A stretch of 13,861 nucleotides of DNA, taken from JAAZDN01 sp964440875 (lineage in GTDB: Bacteria; Bacillota_I; Bacilli_A; Erysipelotrichales; Erysipelotrichaceae). The position numbers and the translations under genes were made by a program. The stretch covers positions 1-13,861 of the forward strand of contig CAYTTS010000034.1 of the NCBI GenBank assembly GCA_964440875.1, read 5' to 3'. The first letter of the stretch is position 1, and each line of letters begins with the position of its first letter. The notes below the pieces were generated by a model. The model had not been told where the DNA came from. It saw only the letters and a list, made by a program, of their open reading frames with translations, and did not search any database. Of the stretch, positions 6,681-13,815 are shown piece after piece.

Positions 6681-7730
6681 ATGAGACTTACTAAAGACGA
6701 ATTATTCCAAATTATGAAGACTAAGTTTATAAAAGCTGGGTTAAATGAAAAAGATGCTACTAACATTTCAAATATGCTTACTTGGGCAGATGCACGTGGA
6801 GTTCACTCACACGGTGCTGTAAGAGTTGAGTACTATGTTGAGAGAATTGTTAAAGGTGGTATCAATGTTAACTCTGAAATGAAATTTGAGAAAACAGGAA
6901 ATGCTACAGGTATCTTACACGGAGAAAACGGTTTAGGATTTACAGCTGCTATGGACGCAATGGAAGAAGCAATTGAAATCGCAAAAACTGAAGGTGTTGC
7001 AGCAGTAGGAATGGCTAACATTTCTCACTCAGGTGCATTAGGTTACTTCACTGAGTATGCAGCTAGTCAAGATATGATTGCATTATCTGTTTGTCAAAGT
7101 GACCCGATGGCAGTGCCATTTGGTGGATCAGAACCTTTCTTTGGAACTAACCCAATCGCTTTTGCTGCACCAGCATTAGACGGGAAAATGTTCTCATTAG
7201 ATATGGCTACAACAGTTCAAGCATGGGGTAAAATTTTACATGCTAGATCAAAACATGAAGATATTCCATTAGGATGGGCAGTAGATGAAAGTGGTAAAGA
7301 AACTACTAAATCTAAAGAAGTACATGCACTTCTTCCAATCGCTGGACCAAAAGGTTATGGTTTAATGATGATGGTAGACGTTCTTTCTGGTGTACTTTTA
7401 GGAGTACCTACTGGTAAAAATGTATCTTCAATGTATGAAGATTTAACTAAAGGAAGAGAGTTAGGCCAATTCCACTTAGTTATTAACCCTGAAATGTTCG
7501 TAGGTGTTGAACAGTTCAAACAGAATTTAAGTAATGTAATCGATGATTTACATAACGTAAAACCATCACCGGGATTCCCACAGGTATTTGTACCAGGTGA
7601 ATTAGGATTAGCTAAAGAAGCTGAGTATGAACGTGATGGAATTGAAATCGTTGATGAGATATATGAGTATTTAATAAGTGATGATCTGCACTTTGACCGT
7701 TACCACGGTAAAAACAGATTCTCAGAATAG
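6681..7730 (+). CDS. allD: Ureidoglycolate dehydrogenase (NAD+)
   Basis: Cytoplasmic oxidoreductase of the type-2 malate/L-lactate dehydrogenase family. It oxidises (S)-ureidoglycolate to oxalurate with NAD+. It is 349 residues, the same length as E. coli AllD, and co-linear with it. Key residues: Ser43-His44 and Arg48 in HSHGAVRVEYY, His116 in ISHSGA (proposed catalytic acid/base of the family), SDPMAVPFGG (140-149), GTNPIAFAAP (155-164), FDMATT-like LDMATT (173-178) and GPKGYGLMMM (222-231). The ureidoglycolate-specific match to AllD, rather than to malate or sulfolactate dehydrogenases, extends through the C-terminal GIEIVDEIYEYLISD region (320-334). AAGGAG is at 6668-6673. Because no ureidoglycolate lyase (allA) is present, this step commits all flux to oxalurate as far as the window shows. 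Confidence 0.95.
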   Translation: MRLTKDELFQIMKTKFIKAGLNEKDATNISNMLTWADARGVHSHGAVRVEYYVERIVKGGINVNSEMKFEKTGNATGILHGENGLGFTAAMDAMEEAIEIAKTEGVAAVGMANISHSGALGYFTEYAASQDMIALSVCQSDPMAVPFGGSEPFFGTNPIAFAAPALDGKMFSLDMATTVQAWGKILHARSKHEDIPLGWAVDESGKETTKSKEVHALLPIAGPKGYGLMMMVDVLSGVLLGVPTGKNVSSMYEDLTKGRELGQFHLVINPEMFVGVEQFKQNLSNVIDDLHNVKPSPGFPQVFVPGELGLAKEAEYERDGIEIVDEIYEYLISDDLHFDRYHGKNRFSE

Positions 7731-7739
7731 GAGAGTATT

Positions 7740-9473
7740 ATGTACAAAACAATTATTAAACAAAATAGTTATAAAGATTCGATCGTATTAATGCTATTAA
7801 CTGGAGAAATTTCACAGTTAGATGGTGTTAACAAAGTATCGATAATGATGGCTACAGAAGCAAACAAAAGTATCTTTGATGGAAGTGGAATGTTAACTCC
7901 TGAAGTAGAAGAAGCTTCGCCAAATGATATTGCTATCGTTATTGATGTTGAAAGTGATGAAGTATTAGAAGAAGCATTAGTTGCTATTGATGAGTTCTTA
8001 AACAAATCAAGTTCAGGTGGAAAATCTGAAGAAGCTAACGCAATTACTTGGAACCAAGCACTATTAAAACAAGATGGAGCTAACTTAGCAGTGATTTCTA
8101 CTCCTGGAACATATGCAGCTCACGAAGCTAACGTTGCATTAGATAATGACTTAAACGTATTTATGTTCTCAGATAACGTTTCATTAGATGACGAGTTACA
8201 ATTAAAAGAAAAAGCTTTAGAAAAAGGATTATTAGTAATGGGACCTGACTGTGGTACAGGAATCATTAATGGTGTTCCAGTAGCATTCACTAACCAAGTA
8301 AACCGTGGAAGTATCGGAGTTGTTGGAGCTTCAGGAACTGGTATTCAAGAAGTTACAAGTTTAATTCACCAAAACAATGCAGGAATCACTAGTGCATTAG
8401 GTACTGGTGGACGTGACTTACACGAACACATTGGTGGAATTACTATGTTACAGTCATTAAAAGCATTAAATGAAGATGAAGCAACAAAAGTTATCGTTGT
8501 ATTATCTAAACCAAGTGCACCAGCTGTACAAGATAAGATTAATAATTACTTATCAACTGTTAAAAAACCAGTTGTTACATTATTCTTAGGTGAAAGACCA
8601 AAATCACACACACAAAACATCTACCGTGCTTACACATTAGCTGAAGCTGCACGTGCTGCTGTTATGTTTGATCAAGGTTTAAACCCAATTACTGATTTAA
8701 AAGCATTCAACGTTGAAAATGTTGAAGCAAAAAATGAAGGTAAAGTTATTAAAGCATACTACTCAGGTGGTACTTTAGCATCTGAAGCTTCAATGTTAAT
8801 TTCAGAAGCATTAAAATTAGAAGAAAAATCATCAAGTAACTTATTTACTGAAGATGGATTCGTAGTTGTTGACTTAGGTGACGATGAGTATACTCAAGGT
8901 AAACCTCACCCAATGATCGATCCTGAAGTTCGTGTTGCAAACTTAGCACAAGCTGCAAGTGATGATAGAACTGGTGTAGTTATGTTTGACGTAGTATTAG
9001 GATATGGATCACACAATGATATGGCAACAGCATTAACTCCAGCAATTGTTGAAGTTATGACTGCTTTACCAGATGTGACTGTAATCGCAAACGTATGTGG
9101 TACTAACTTAGACCCACAAGGATATGACTCACAAGTTAAAAAATTAGAAGACTTAGGTGTTAAAGTATTCAATAGTAACGAAGAAGCTGTATTAACTGCT
9201 TTAAGTTTAATTGGAAAACCATTACACTTAGAAACTATAGGTGTTGAAGAAGTTGCGGAAGGATCATTTGATGATTCAGCATATGAAACAAACTTAGTTG
9301 GTGAACCATTAAAAGTTATTAACGTTGGTTTAGCAAGCTTCAATGACAATATTAAAGCTGCTGGTGGAGACTCAATCCAATATGATTGGAAACCTGTTGC
9401 TGGCGGAAACTTAACTTTAATGAAAGCTTTAGCTTTCTTAAACAACGCAACTGATATTAAAGGAGAGAAATAA
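7740..9473 (+). CDS. allF: Oxamate carbamoyltransferase subunit AllF (FdrA family)
   Basis: Large subunit of the AllFGH oxamate carbamoyltransferase, which phosphorolyses oxalurate to oxamate and carbamoyl phosphate. In databases it is often labelled FdrA or acyl-CoA synthetase. The 577 residues compare with about 555 in E. coli FdrA. The fold is succinyl-CoA-synthetase-alpha-like: a nucleotide/CoA-type Rossmann loop GVVGASGTGIQE (193-204), GPDCGT (168-173) and GGRD (223-226), then a C-terminal part with GDDEYTQGKPHPMIDP (380-395) and YDWKPVAGGN (548-557). The GHAGA-type phosphohistidine loop of true CoA ligases is not seen; VLSKPSAPAV (254-263) stands in that region, which argues against ligase chemistry. 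The start has TAGGAG overlapping the allD stop. A 14-residue Ser/Gly/Glu-rich stretch near 88-101 may account for some of the extra length. Function rests on family assignment reported for E. coli plus gene order. Confidence 0.9.
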   Translation: MYKTIIKQNSYKDSIVLMLLTGEISQLDGVNKVSIMMATEANKSIFDGSGMLTPEVEEASPNDIAIVIDVESDEVLEEALVAIDEFLNKSSSGGKSEEANAITWNQALLKQDGANLAVISTPGTYAAHEANVALDNDLNVFMFSDNVSLDDELQLKEKALEKGLLVMGPDCGTGIINGVPVAFTNQVNRGSIGVVGASGTGIQEVTSLIHQNNAGITSALGTGGRDLHEHIGGITMLQSLKALNEDEATKVIVVLSKPSAPAVQDKINNYLSTVKKPVVTLFLGERPKSHTQNIYRAYTLAEAARAAVMFDQGLNPITDLKAFNVENVEAKNEGKVIKAYYSGGTLASEASMLISEALKLEEKSSSNLFTEDGFVVVDLGDDEYTQGKPHPMIDPEVRVANLAQAASDDRTGVVMFDVVLGYGSHNDMATALTPAIVEVMTALPDVTVIANVCGTNLDPQGYDSQVKKLEDLGVKVFNSNEEAVLTALSLIGKPLHLETIGVEEVAEGSFDDSAYETNLVGEPLKVINVGLASFNDNIKAAGGDSIQYDWKPVAGGNLTLMKALAFLNNATDIKGEK

Positions 9474-9475
9474 GA

Positions 9476-10750
9476 ATGATTTATACAAACATAGACGCAG
9501 CTAACCAAGCTGTTATAGATATAATTAAAAATTCGGCTCCAGTATTAACAGATGTGCAATATGCAAAAGATGTTATTCCTGAAATGAAACCTCATGTATT
9601 ATTACATGCCGGTCCACCGATGAAATATGAAAATATGACATCACCAATGCAGGGTTCTGCAGTTGGAGCTATCCTTTTTGAAGGATGGGCTGAAGACGAA
9701 GACGCAGCATTCAAGATGTTAGAAAATGGAGAAATTACATTCTTAACATGCCATAGCGTTAATGCTGTTGGACCAATGGGTGGAATTACTTCAATGAACA
9801 TGCCAGTTTTATGTGTTACAGATACTGTTAACAATACTACTGCATACTGTCAAATGAACGAAGGTATTGGAGCGGTATTACGTTTCGGTGCTTACGGACC
9901 TGACGTAATTGCAAGATTAAAATGGATGAGCGAGGTTTTAGGACCTGTATTATCTAAAGCAATCAGAACAATTGAAGGTGGATTAACTGTTAACCCATTA
10001 ATGGCAAAAGCTATTGCTATGGGTGATGAATTCCACCAAAGAAATATTGCAGCTTCATACTCTTTCTTAAGAGAAATGGCTCCAATTATCGTTTCACTAG
10101 AAGGTGTTTCAGAAAAAGATAAGCAAGACGTTATGACTTTCTTAGCAGATACTGATCAATTCTTCTTAAACATTGCAATGGCTACAGCTAAAGCAGTTAT
10201 GGATGCTTCAAAGAGAATTGAAGCAGGTACAATAGTTACAGCAATGGCAAGAAACGGTGAAAACTTCGGTATTAAGATTGCTGGAATGGGTGAAGAATGG
10301 TTCACTGCACCAGTTAATACTCCTCAAGGTCTATACTTCACAGGATTTAGTGCTGAAGATGGAAACCCTGACATGGGAGATAGTGCTATTACTGAAACAT
10401 TCGGTGTTGGTGGTATGACGATGATCGCAGCTCCAGCTGTTACTAGATTCGTTGGTACTGGTGGATTTGACGATGCTCTAAGAATTTCTAACGAAATGCA
10501 AGAAATCGTTATTGACAACAACCCTAACTTTATTATTCCAACTTGGGACTTCAAAGGTTCTCACTTAGGAATTGATGCAAGATTAGTTGTAGAAACTGGA
10601 ATCGTTCCAATTATCAATACAGGTATCGCAAACAAAGTTGCTGGTGCTGGACAAATTGGTGCTGGTACAGTTGATGCTCCACTAGCTTGTTTCGAAAAAG
10701 CGGTTCTAGCATACGCTGAAAAACTAGGATTCAAGGAAGATGGTAAGTAA
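9476..10750 (+). CDS. allG: Oxamate carbamoyltransferase subunit AllG (YlbE family, DUF1116)
   Basis: Second subunit of the proposed AllFGH complex, 424 residues (E. coli YlbE about 419), soluble. Conserved blocks visible: HAGPPMKYENM (44-54), EITFLTCHSVNAVGPMGG (86-103), AMGDEFHQRN (181-190), MARNGENFGIK (257-267), MGDSAITET (300-308), GIDARLVVETGI (365-376) and GQIGAG (392-397). Several are His-, Asp- or Gly-rich and look like active-site loops, but catalytic roles cannot be assigned from sequence. It starts 2 bases after the allF stop, with AAGGAG inside the allF 3' end (9460-9465), and its 3' end overlaps allH by 11 bases, as expected for subunits made in fixed ratio. The DUF1116 family has no similarity that I can see to aspartate or ornithine carbamoyltransferases. 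Confidence 0.9.
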   Translation: MIYTNIDAANQAVIDIIKNSAPVLTDVQYAKDVIPEMKPHVLLHAGPPMKYENMTSPMQGSAVGAILFEGWAEDEDAAFKMLENGEITFLTCHSVNAVGPMGGITSMNMPVLCVTDTVNNTTAYCQMNEGIGAVLRFGAYGPDVIARLKWMSEVLGPVLSKAIRTIEGGLTVNPLMAKAIAMGDEFHQRNIAASYSFLREMAPIIVSLEGVSEKDKQDVMTFLADTDQFFLNIAMATAKAVMDASKRIEAGTIVTAMARNGENFGIKIAGMGEEWFTAPVNTPQGLYFTGFSAEDGNPDMGDSAITETFGVGGMTMIAAPAVTRFVGTGGFDDALRISNEMQEIVIDNNPNFIIPTWDFKGSHLGIDARLVVETGIVPIINTGIANKVAGAGQIGAGTVDAPLACFEKAVLAYAEKLGFKEDGK

Positions 10751-11540
10751 TCCTAAATACTTATCTAAAAATATAATTCAAACACTTGCACATACAGACA
10801 AACTGTATGTGCACAGTGTATTTAATAACGGAATTAATCTAAAAGCACACGATCGTTTAATATTTATTGGTTTAAAGGATGGACCATCAGCGATCAAGAT
10901 TGATAAAGATCAAATTGAAACATTAGTAAAAACGAAAGTAAATGATGAAGTAATTTATGAAAATAGAAAACTGAAACTAAGATCAGTTAACTTAATTATT
11001 GACTTAAGTAAATCTCATACAAAGACTTATGATATTCAAGTTCAAAATATTAACTCAAGTATTATTTCAAGAGTTGAAAGAATAATCCTCGGCTATAATT
11101 TTATAACTGGATTTGAAGAAAAGATTATTGATTTAGTCGAAAGATTAGATAATGAATATGCTAATGATGTAGACTATCTAGACTACTTATTAGGAAGAGG
11201 TAAGGGTTTAACACCAAGTGGGGATGACTTTGTCGTCGGTATGCTTGCATACCATCAAGTTAATCCATTTCTTAGTGAAGAATTCTTAAACACTTTAGAT
11301 AAGAAGATTGAGGCAAAGGTCACAACTGATATTAGTTTGAATTTTTTAATGGATGCAAGAGATGGTTATTTTGTTCAAGAGATTATTGATTTATTTGATG
11401 CGGTAGGAAGTAATAGTAACTTTATCGCACATATTTACAATATTGCTAATTTTGGACATACATCAGGTGTAGACATGTTAAGCGGAATATTCGCTGCAAT
11501 TAGATTAGAAAGAAAAAATGGAGGTTTATATGAAAAATAA
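10740..11540 (+). CDS. allH: Oxamate carbamoyltransferase subunit AllH (YlbF family, DUF2877)
   Basis: Third subunit of the proposed AllFGH enzyme, 266 residues (E. coli YlbF about 271). The N-terminal half is poorly conserved. The C-terminal half carries the family signatures GRGKGLTPSGDD (152-163), TTDISLNF...DGYF (195-211) and FGHTSGVDMLSG (238-249). The ATG at 10740 is the only reasonable start: an in-frame TAG lies at 10725-10727 and no later ATG precedes the conserved region. Its AAGGA (10733-10737) is only 2 bases from the ATG, too close for an efficient site, so translation probably depends on ribosomes finishing allG, which it overlaps by 11 bases. It is less similar to its E. coli counterpart than AllE or AllD are to theirs, so the assignment leans on motifs and position. 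Confidence 0.87.
   Translation: MVSNPKYLSKNIIQTLAHTDKLYVHSVFNNGINLKAHDRLIFIGLKDGPSAIKIDKDQIETLVKTKVNDEVIYENRKLKLRSVNLIIDLSKSHTKTYDIQVQNINSSIISRVERIILGYNFITGFEEKIIDLVERLDNEYANDVDYLDYLLGRGKGLTPSGDDFVVGMLAYHQVNPFLSEEFLNTLDKKIEAKVTTDISLNFLMDARDGYFVQEIIDLFDAVGSNSNFIAHIYNIANFGHTSGVDMLSGIFAAIRLERKNGGLYEK
11520..11524 (+). promoter_or_regulatory. Ribosome binding site that fixes the allK start
   Basis: GGAGG with a 5-base spacer to the ATG at 11530. An in-frame ATG at 11518 would overlap this site and has no site of its own, so 11530 is the better start. It would remove four residues (MEVY) that are not part of the conserved carbamate kinase N-terminus. Confidence 0.8.
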
Positions 11541-12459
11541 AGTAGTAATCGCACTTGGAGGAAATGCTCTAGGTGATACAAATGAAGAACAAATCACAGC
11601 TGTTGATCAAGCTGTTAGTCATATAGTAGATTTAATTGAAGATGGTAACGAAGTAGTTATCGTTCACGGAAACGGACCACAAGTTGGTAAGATCCAATTA
11701 GCATTCAAAACAGGTGCTGAACACGATTCAAACCTTGAAAGTATGCCATTAAGTGAAAGTATTGCTATGTCACAAGGATATATTGGATACCACTTACAAA
11801 AATCATTAATTAACCAATTAAAAGCAAGAAAAATTGATAAAGCAGTAGGAACTGTTTTAACTCACGCTTTAGTTGATTCAAAAGATGAAAGCTTTGCTAA
11901 CCCAACTAAGCCTATTGGACCATTCTACACTTTAGAAGATATCCAAGCTAAAGGTTATGAAAGTTATGTAGAGGATTCAGGTAGAGGATACAGACAAACT
12001 GTTGCTTCACCACTTCCAACTGACTTATTAGAAAAAGAAATTATTAAAGACGGTTTATCAAATGATCGAGTAATTATCTGTGCTGGTGGGGGAGGAATTC
12101 CTGTAGTATTAGATAATGATCAATACGTAAACGTAGATGCAGTTATTGATAAAGATGCATCAGCTGCATTAGTTGCAGAATTGGTAGATGCTGACATGTT
12201 AATTATTTTAACAGCAGTAAACCAAGTAGCATTAAACTACAACACACCTGAAGAGAAATGGTTAAGTAAAATTACTTTAGCTGAACTTGATGAATACATC
12301 GCTGAAGAGCACTTCGCACCGGGGTCAATGTTACCTAAAGTTGAAGCTGCTAAACGCTTCGTATTAAGTTCACCAGAAGGTAAAGCAATCATTACATCAT
12401 TATCAAGCGCTAAAGCAGCTATTAATGGTGAAGATGGAACTGTTATAGTAAGTGAATAA
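11530..12459 (+). CDS. allK: Carbamate kinase (catabolic)
   Basis: Cytoplasmic carbamate kinase. It uses carbamoyl phosphate from AllFGH and ADP to make ATP and carbamate, which breaks down to ammonia and CO2; this is the ATP-yielding step of the pathway. From the start chosen at 11530 it has 309 residues, normal for the family. Motifs: ALGGNALG (8-15), HGNGPQVG (46-53), KPIGPFY (127-133), GYRQTVASP (153-161), AGGGGIPV (185-192), DAVIDKDASAALVA (203-216) and FAPGSMLPKVEAA (262-274), giving a complete amino acid kinase fold. It overlaps allH by 11 bases. The symbol follows the E. coli allantoin-locus enzyme (former ybcF). By sequence alone it could equally be called arcC, but no arginine deiminase or ornithine carbamoyltransferase gene is near. 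Confidence 0.94.
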   Translation: MKNKVVIALGGNALGDTNEEQITAVDQAVSHIVDLIEDGNEVVIVHGNGPQVGKIQLAFKTGAEHDSNLESMPLSESIAMSQGYIGYHLQKSLINQLKARKIDKAVGTVLTHALVDSKDESFANPTKPIGPFYTLEDIQAKGYESYVEDSGRGYRQTVASPLPTDLLEKEIIKDGLSNDRVIICAGGGGIPVVLDNDQYVNVDAVIDKDASAALVAELVDADMLIILTAVNQVALNYNTPEEKWLSKITLAELDEYIAEEHFAPGSMLPKVEAAKRFVLSSPEGKAIITSLSSAKAAINGEDGTVIVSE

Positions 12460-13663
12460 TAAAATCACAAAAAGTAATAACTGGAAGTTAATAGTCTCAC
12501 TATTAACTTTCGGGTGGATTACAATATGGGTTTACCGTACTGCATTAACTCCTATTTATCCACAAATTAGTGAATTCTTCGGTGGAATATCAGATTTACA
12601 ATTAGGTCAAATATCAAGTTTTTATTTCTTAGGTTATGTAATTATGCAAATACCTGCGGGACTCCTTATTGATAGAATTGGCCAAAGAAAAGTACTATTC
12701 CCAGGTTATGCTCTTTTTGCAATAGGAGCTATAACAGTTGGAATAGCAAAATCTGTCAACTTAGTTTTCATAGGTAGTCTTTTAGCAGGGATTGGCTCTG
12801 GCTGTTACTATGGAGTGGCTTACTCTCTAACTTCGGTTTATATACCAGAAGACAAGAGAAGTGTTGCTACTGCCCTAGTAAACAGTGGTAGTGCTGTTGG
12901 TAGTGGACTTGGAATCATGTTCTCTACAATCTTTGTTGCTCAAATGGGCATACCTTGGCAATATACAATGGTATTAACAATAAGTTTAATTATCATTGCT
13001 GTATTGTTATTTAATCGTTACATAGAAAATGTTAGTGGTAAAGCGAACGATCAAGAAATAGTAAAAGATGAAAAATCAGTTACTATTAGATCATTATTCA
13101 ACAAACAGTTAGTTGCTGTCTACTTCCTTTATTTCGCAACTTGTTTCGCATACTACTTAATTGATACTTGGCTTCCAAACTTTCTTACTACTGAAAGAAG
13201 TTTGAGTCAGTCAAGTACCGGACTTGTAACAACAATCGTATTTTTCGCAGCTATTCCAGGTGCACTGATCTTCTCCAAGATCGCTGATATGTACCCAGAT
13301 AAAAAAGTTTCTATTATATTCATATTAGAATTACTTGCTGCATTGTTCTTATTCCTAGGAATCTTTGTCACAAATCAAACACTAATGATTATTTTCTTAA
13401 TCTTATACGGATTTTTCGGTAAGGTTGCAGTTGAGCCTATCATAATATCATGGCTATCAACTAGAATCCCAAGAAAAGCAGTGGCTACAGGACTAGGCTT
13501 ATTCAACTTCTTTGGAATGAGTTCATCAATCTTAGCACCAACAATTACTGGTATTATTTCAGATATGTTTAATACTAAAGTTCCTGCGTTTAACTTGTCA
13601 GTAATTATAATAATTGTTGCTACGATACTATTTACAATAGTAAATAATAAGCAAAATGCTTAA
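12452..13663 (+). CDS. Major facilitator superfamily transporter, anion:cation symporter-like
   Basis: Membrane transporter of 403 residues with about 12 hydrophobic helices and a charged central loop (about 189-217). Superfamily motif A is visible after helix 2 as GLLIDRIGQRK (70-80), with the helix 4-5 region rich in Gly/Ser (LVNSGSAVGSGLG, 142-154). It resembles the anion:cation symporter group: Arg29 in helix 1 (WVYRTALTPIYP) and the WLPNFL end of helix 7 (240-245). Lys324 and Glu328 lie inside predicted helix 10, unusual for a lipid-embedded segment and possibly substrate- or proton-linked. Translation starts at GTG 12452, overlapping the allK stop by 8 bases, with only a weak upstream site, so coupling is likely. 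A carboxylate substrate is inferred; oxamate export or uptake of allantoate or another ureide would fit. It ends the operon. Confidence 0.88.
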   Translation: MNNKITKSNNWKLIVSLLTFGWITIWVYRTALTPIYPQISEFFGGISDLQLGQISSFYFLGYVIMQIPAGLLIDRIGQRKVLFPGYALFAIGAITVGIAKSVNLVFIGSLLAGIGSGCYYGVAYSLTSVYIPEDKRSVATALVNSGSAVGSGLGIMFSTIFVAQMGIPWQYTMVLTISLIIIAVLLFNRYIENVSGKANDQEIVKDEKSVTIRSLFNKQLVAVYFLYFATCFAYYLIDTWLPNFLTTERSLSQSSTGLVTTIVFFAAIPGALIFSKIADMYPDKKVSIIFILELLAALFLFLGIFVTNQTLMIIFLILYGFFGKVAVEPIIISWLSTRIPRKAVATGLGLFNFFGMSSSILAPTITGIISDMFNTKVPAFNLSVIIIIVATILFTIVNNKQNA

Positions 13664-13676
13664 AATCAAATCTATT

Positions 13677-13712
13677 AAGTTAAGTGTAAAATCCCATACA
13701 CTTAACTTTTTT
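13677..13712 (+). terminator. Strong intrinsic terminator of the allC operon
   Basis: A perfect 12-bp stem, AAGTTAAGTGTA (13677-13688) with TACACTTAACTT (13697-13708), 8-base loop AAATCCCA, then a run of six T (13707-13712). It begins 13 bases after the MFS stop codon. It marks the end of the eight-gene transcript. Confidence 0.9.
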
Positions 13713-13727
13713 ATTGTAAAATACAAT
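13713..13727. repeat. Perfect 15-base dyad ATTGTA-AAA-TACAAT
   Basis: Immediately after the terminator T-run. It has perfect 6-base arms with a 3-base centre. It could be an operator for whatever gene lies to the right of the window, or a small hairpin. It shares the TTGTA-N3-TACAA core with two sites near 3690-3725. Confidence 0.35.
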
Positions 13728-13728
13728 G

Positions 13729-13743
13729 TTGATAGAAGAGACA
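13729..13743 (+). repeat. Direct repeat copy 1 (TTGATAGAAGAGACA)
   Basis: A 15-base sequence repeated 55 bases downstream with one mismatch (see 13784). Its first 7 bases can also pair with CTATCGA (13748-13754), which is followed by five T, a weak terminator-like hairpin with a 12-base loop. Whether this is a protein-binding repeat or chance is open. Confidence 0.4.
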
Positions 13744-13783
13744 TTAACTATCGATTTTTCAAATCTTAGCTATTTATTTAGTA

Positions 13784-13798
13784 TTGATTGAAGAGACA
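13784..13798 (+). repeat. Direct repeat copy 2 (TTGATTGAAGAGACA)
   Basis: It matches copy 1 at 14 of 15 positions, offset by 55 bases (about five helical turns). It overlaps the -35-like part of the possible promoter at 13788-13815. Confidence 0.4.
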
Positions 13799-13815
13799 CA
13801 CAGCATATTTATAAT
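13788..13815 (+). promoter_or_regulatory. Possible promoter for a gene beyond the window
   Basis: TTGAAG (13788-13793; 4 of 6 to consensus), a 16-base spacer and TATAAT (13810-13815). In such AT-rich DNA a TATAAT occurs easily by chance, and no coding start is visible downstream in the remaining 46 bases. Confidence 0.3.

Noticed and set aside
7740..9473. AllF as a succinyl-CoA or acyl-CoA synthetase
   Set aside because: The Rossmann-type loop is shared, but the phosphohistidine loop of CoA ligases is not seen, and the gene is in the fixed allF-allG-allH-allK order of the oxalurate pathway.
8906..9508. 200-residue open frame on the minus strand opposite allF
   Set aside because: It lies entirely opposite the strongly supported allF coding region and the allG start, has no recognisable domain and no promoter or ribosome site. 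It is a by-product of the opposite frame's codon bias.
11518..11520. ATG at 11518 as the allK start
   Set aside because: It has no ribosome binding site and overlaps the GGAGG that serves the ATG at 11530, which begins right at the conserved carbamate kinase N-terminus.
11530..12459. Carbamate kinase as part of an arginine deiminase operon
   Set aside because: No arginine deiminase, ornithine carbamoyltransferase or arginine/ornithine antiporter gene is present; its partners here are allF, allG and allH.
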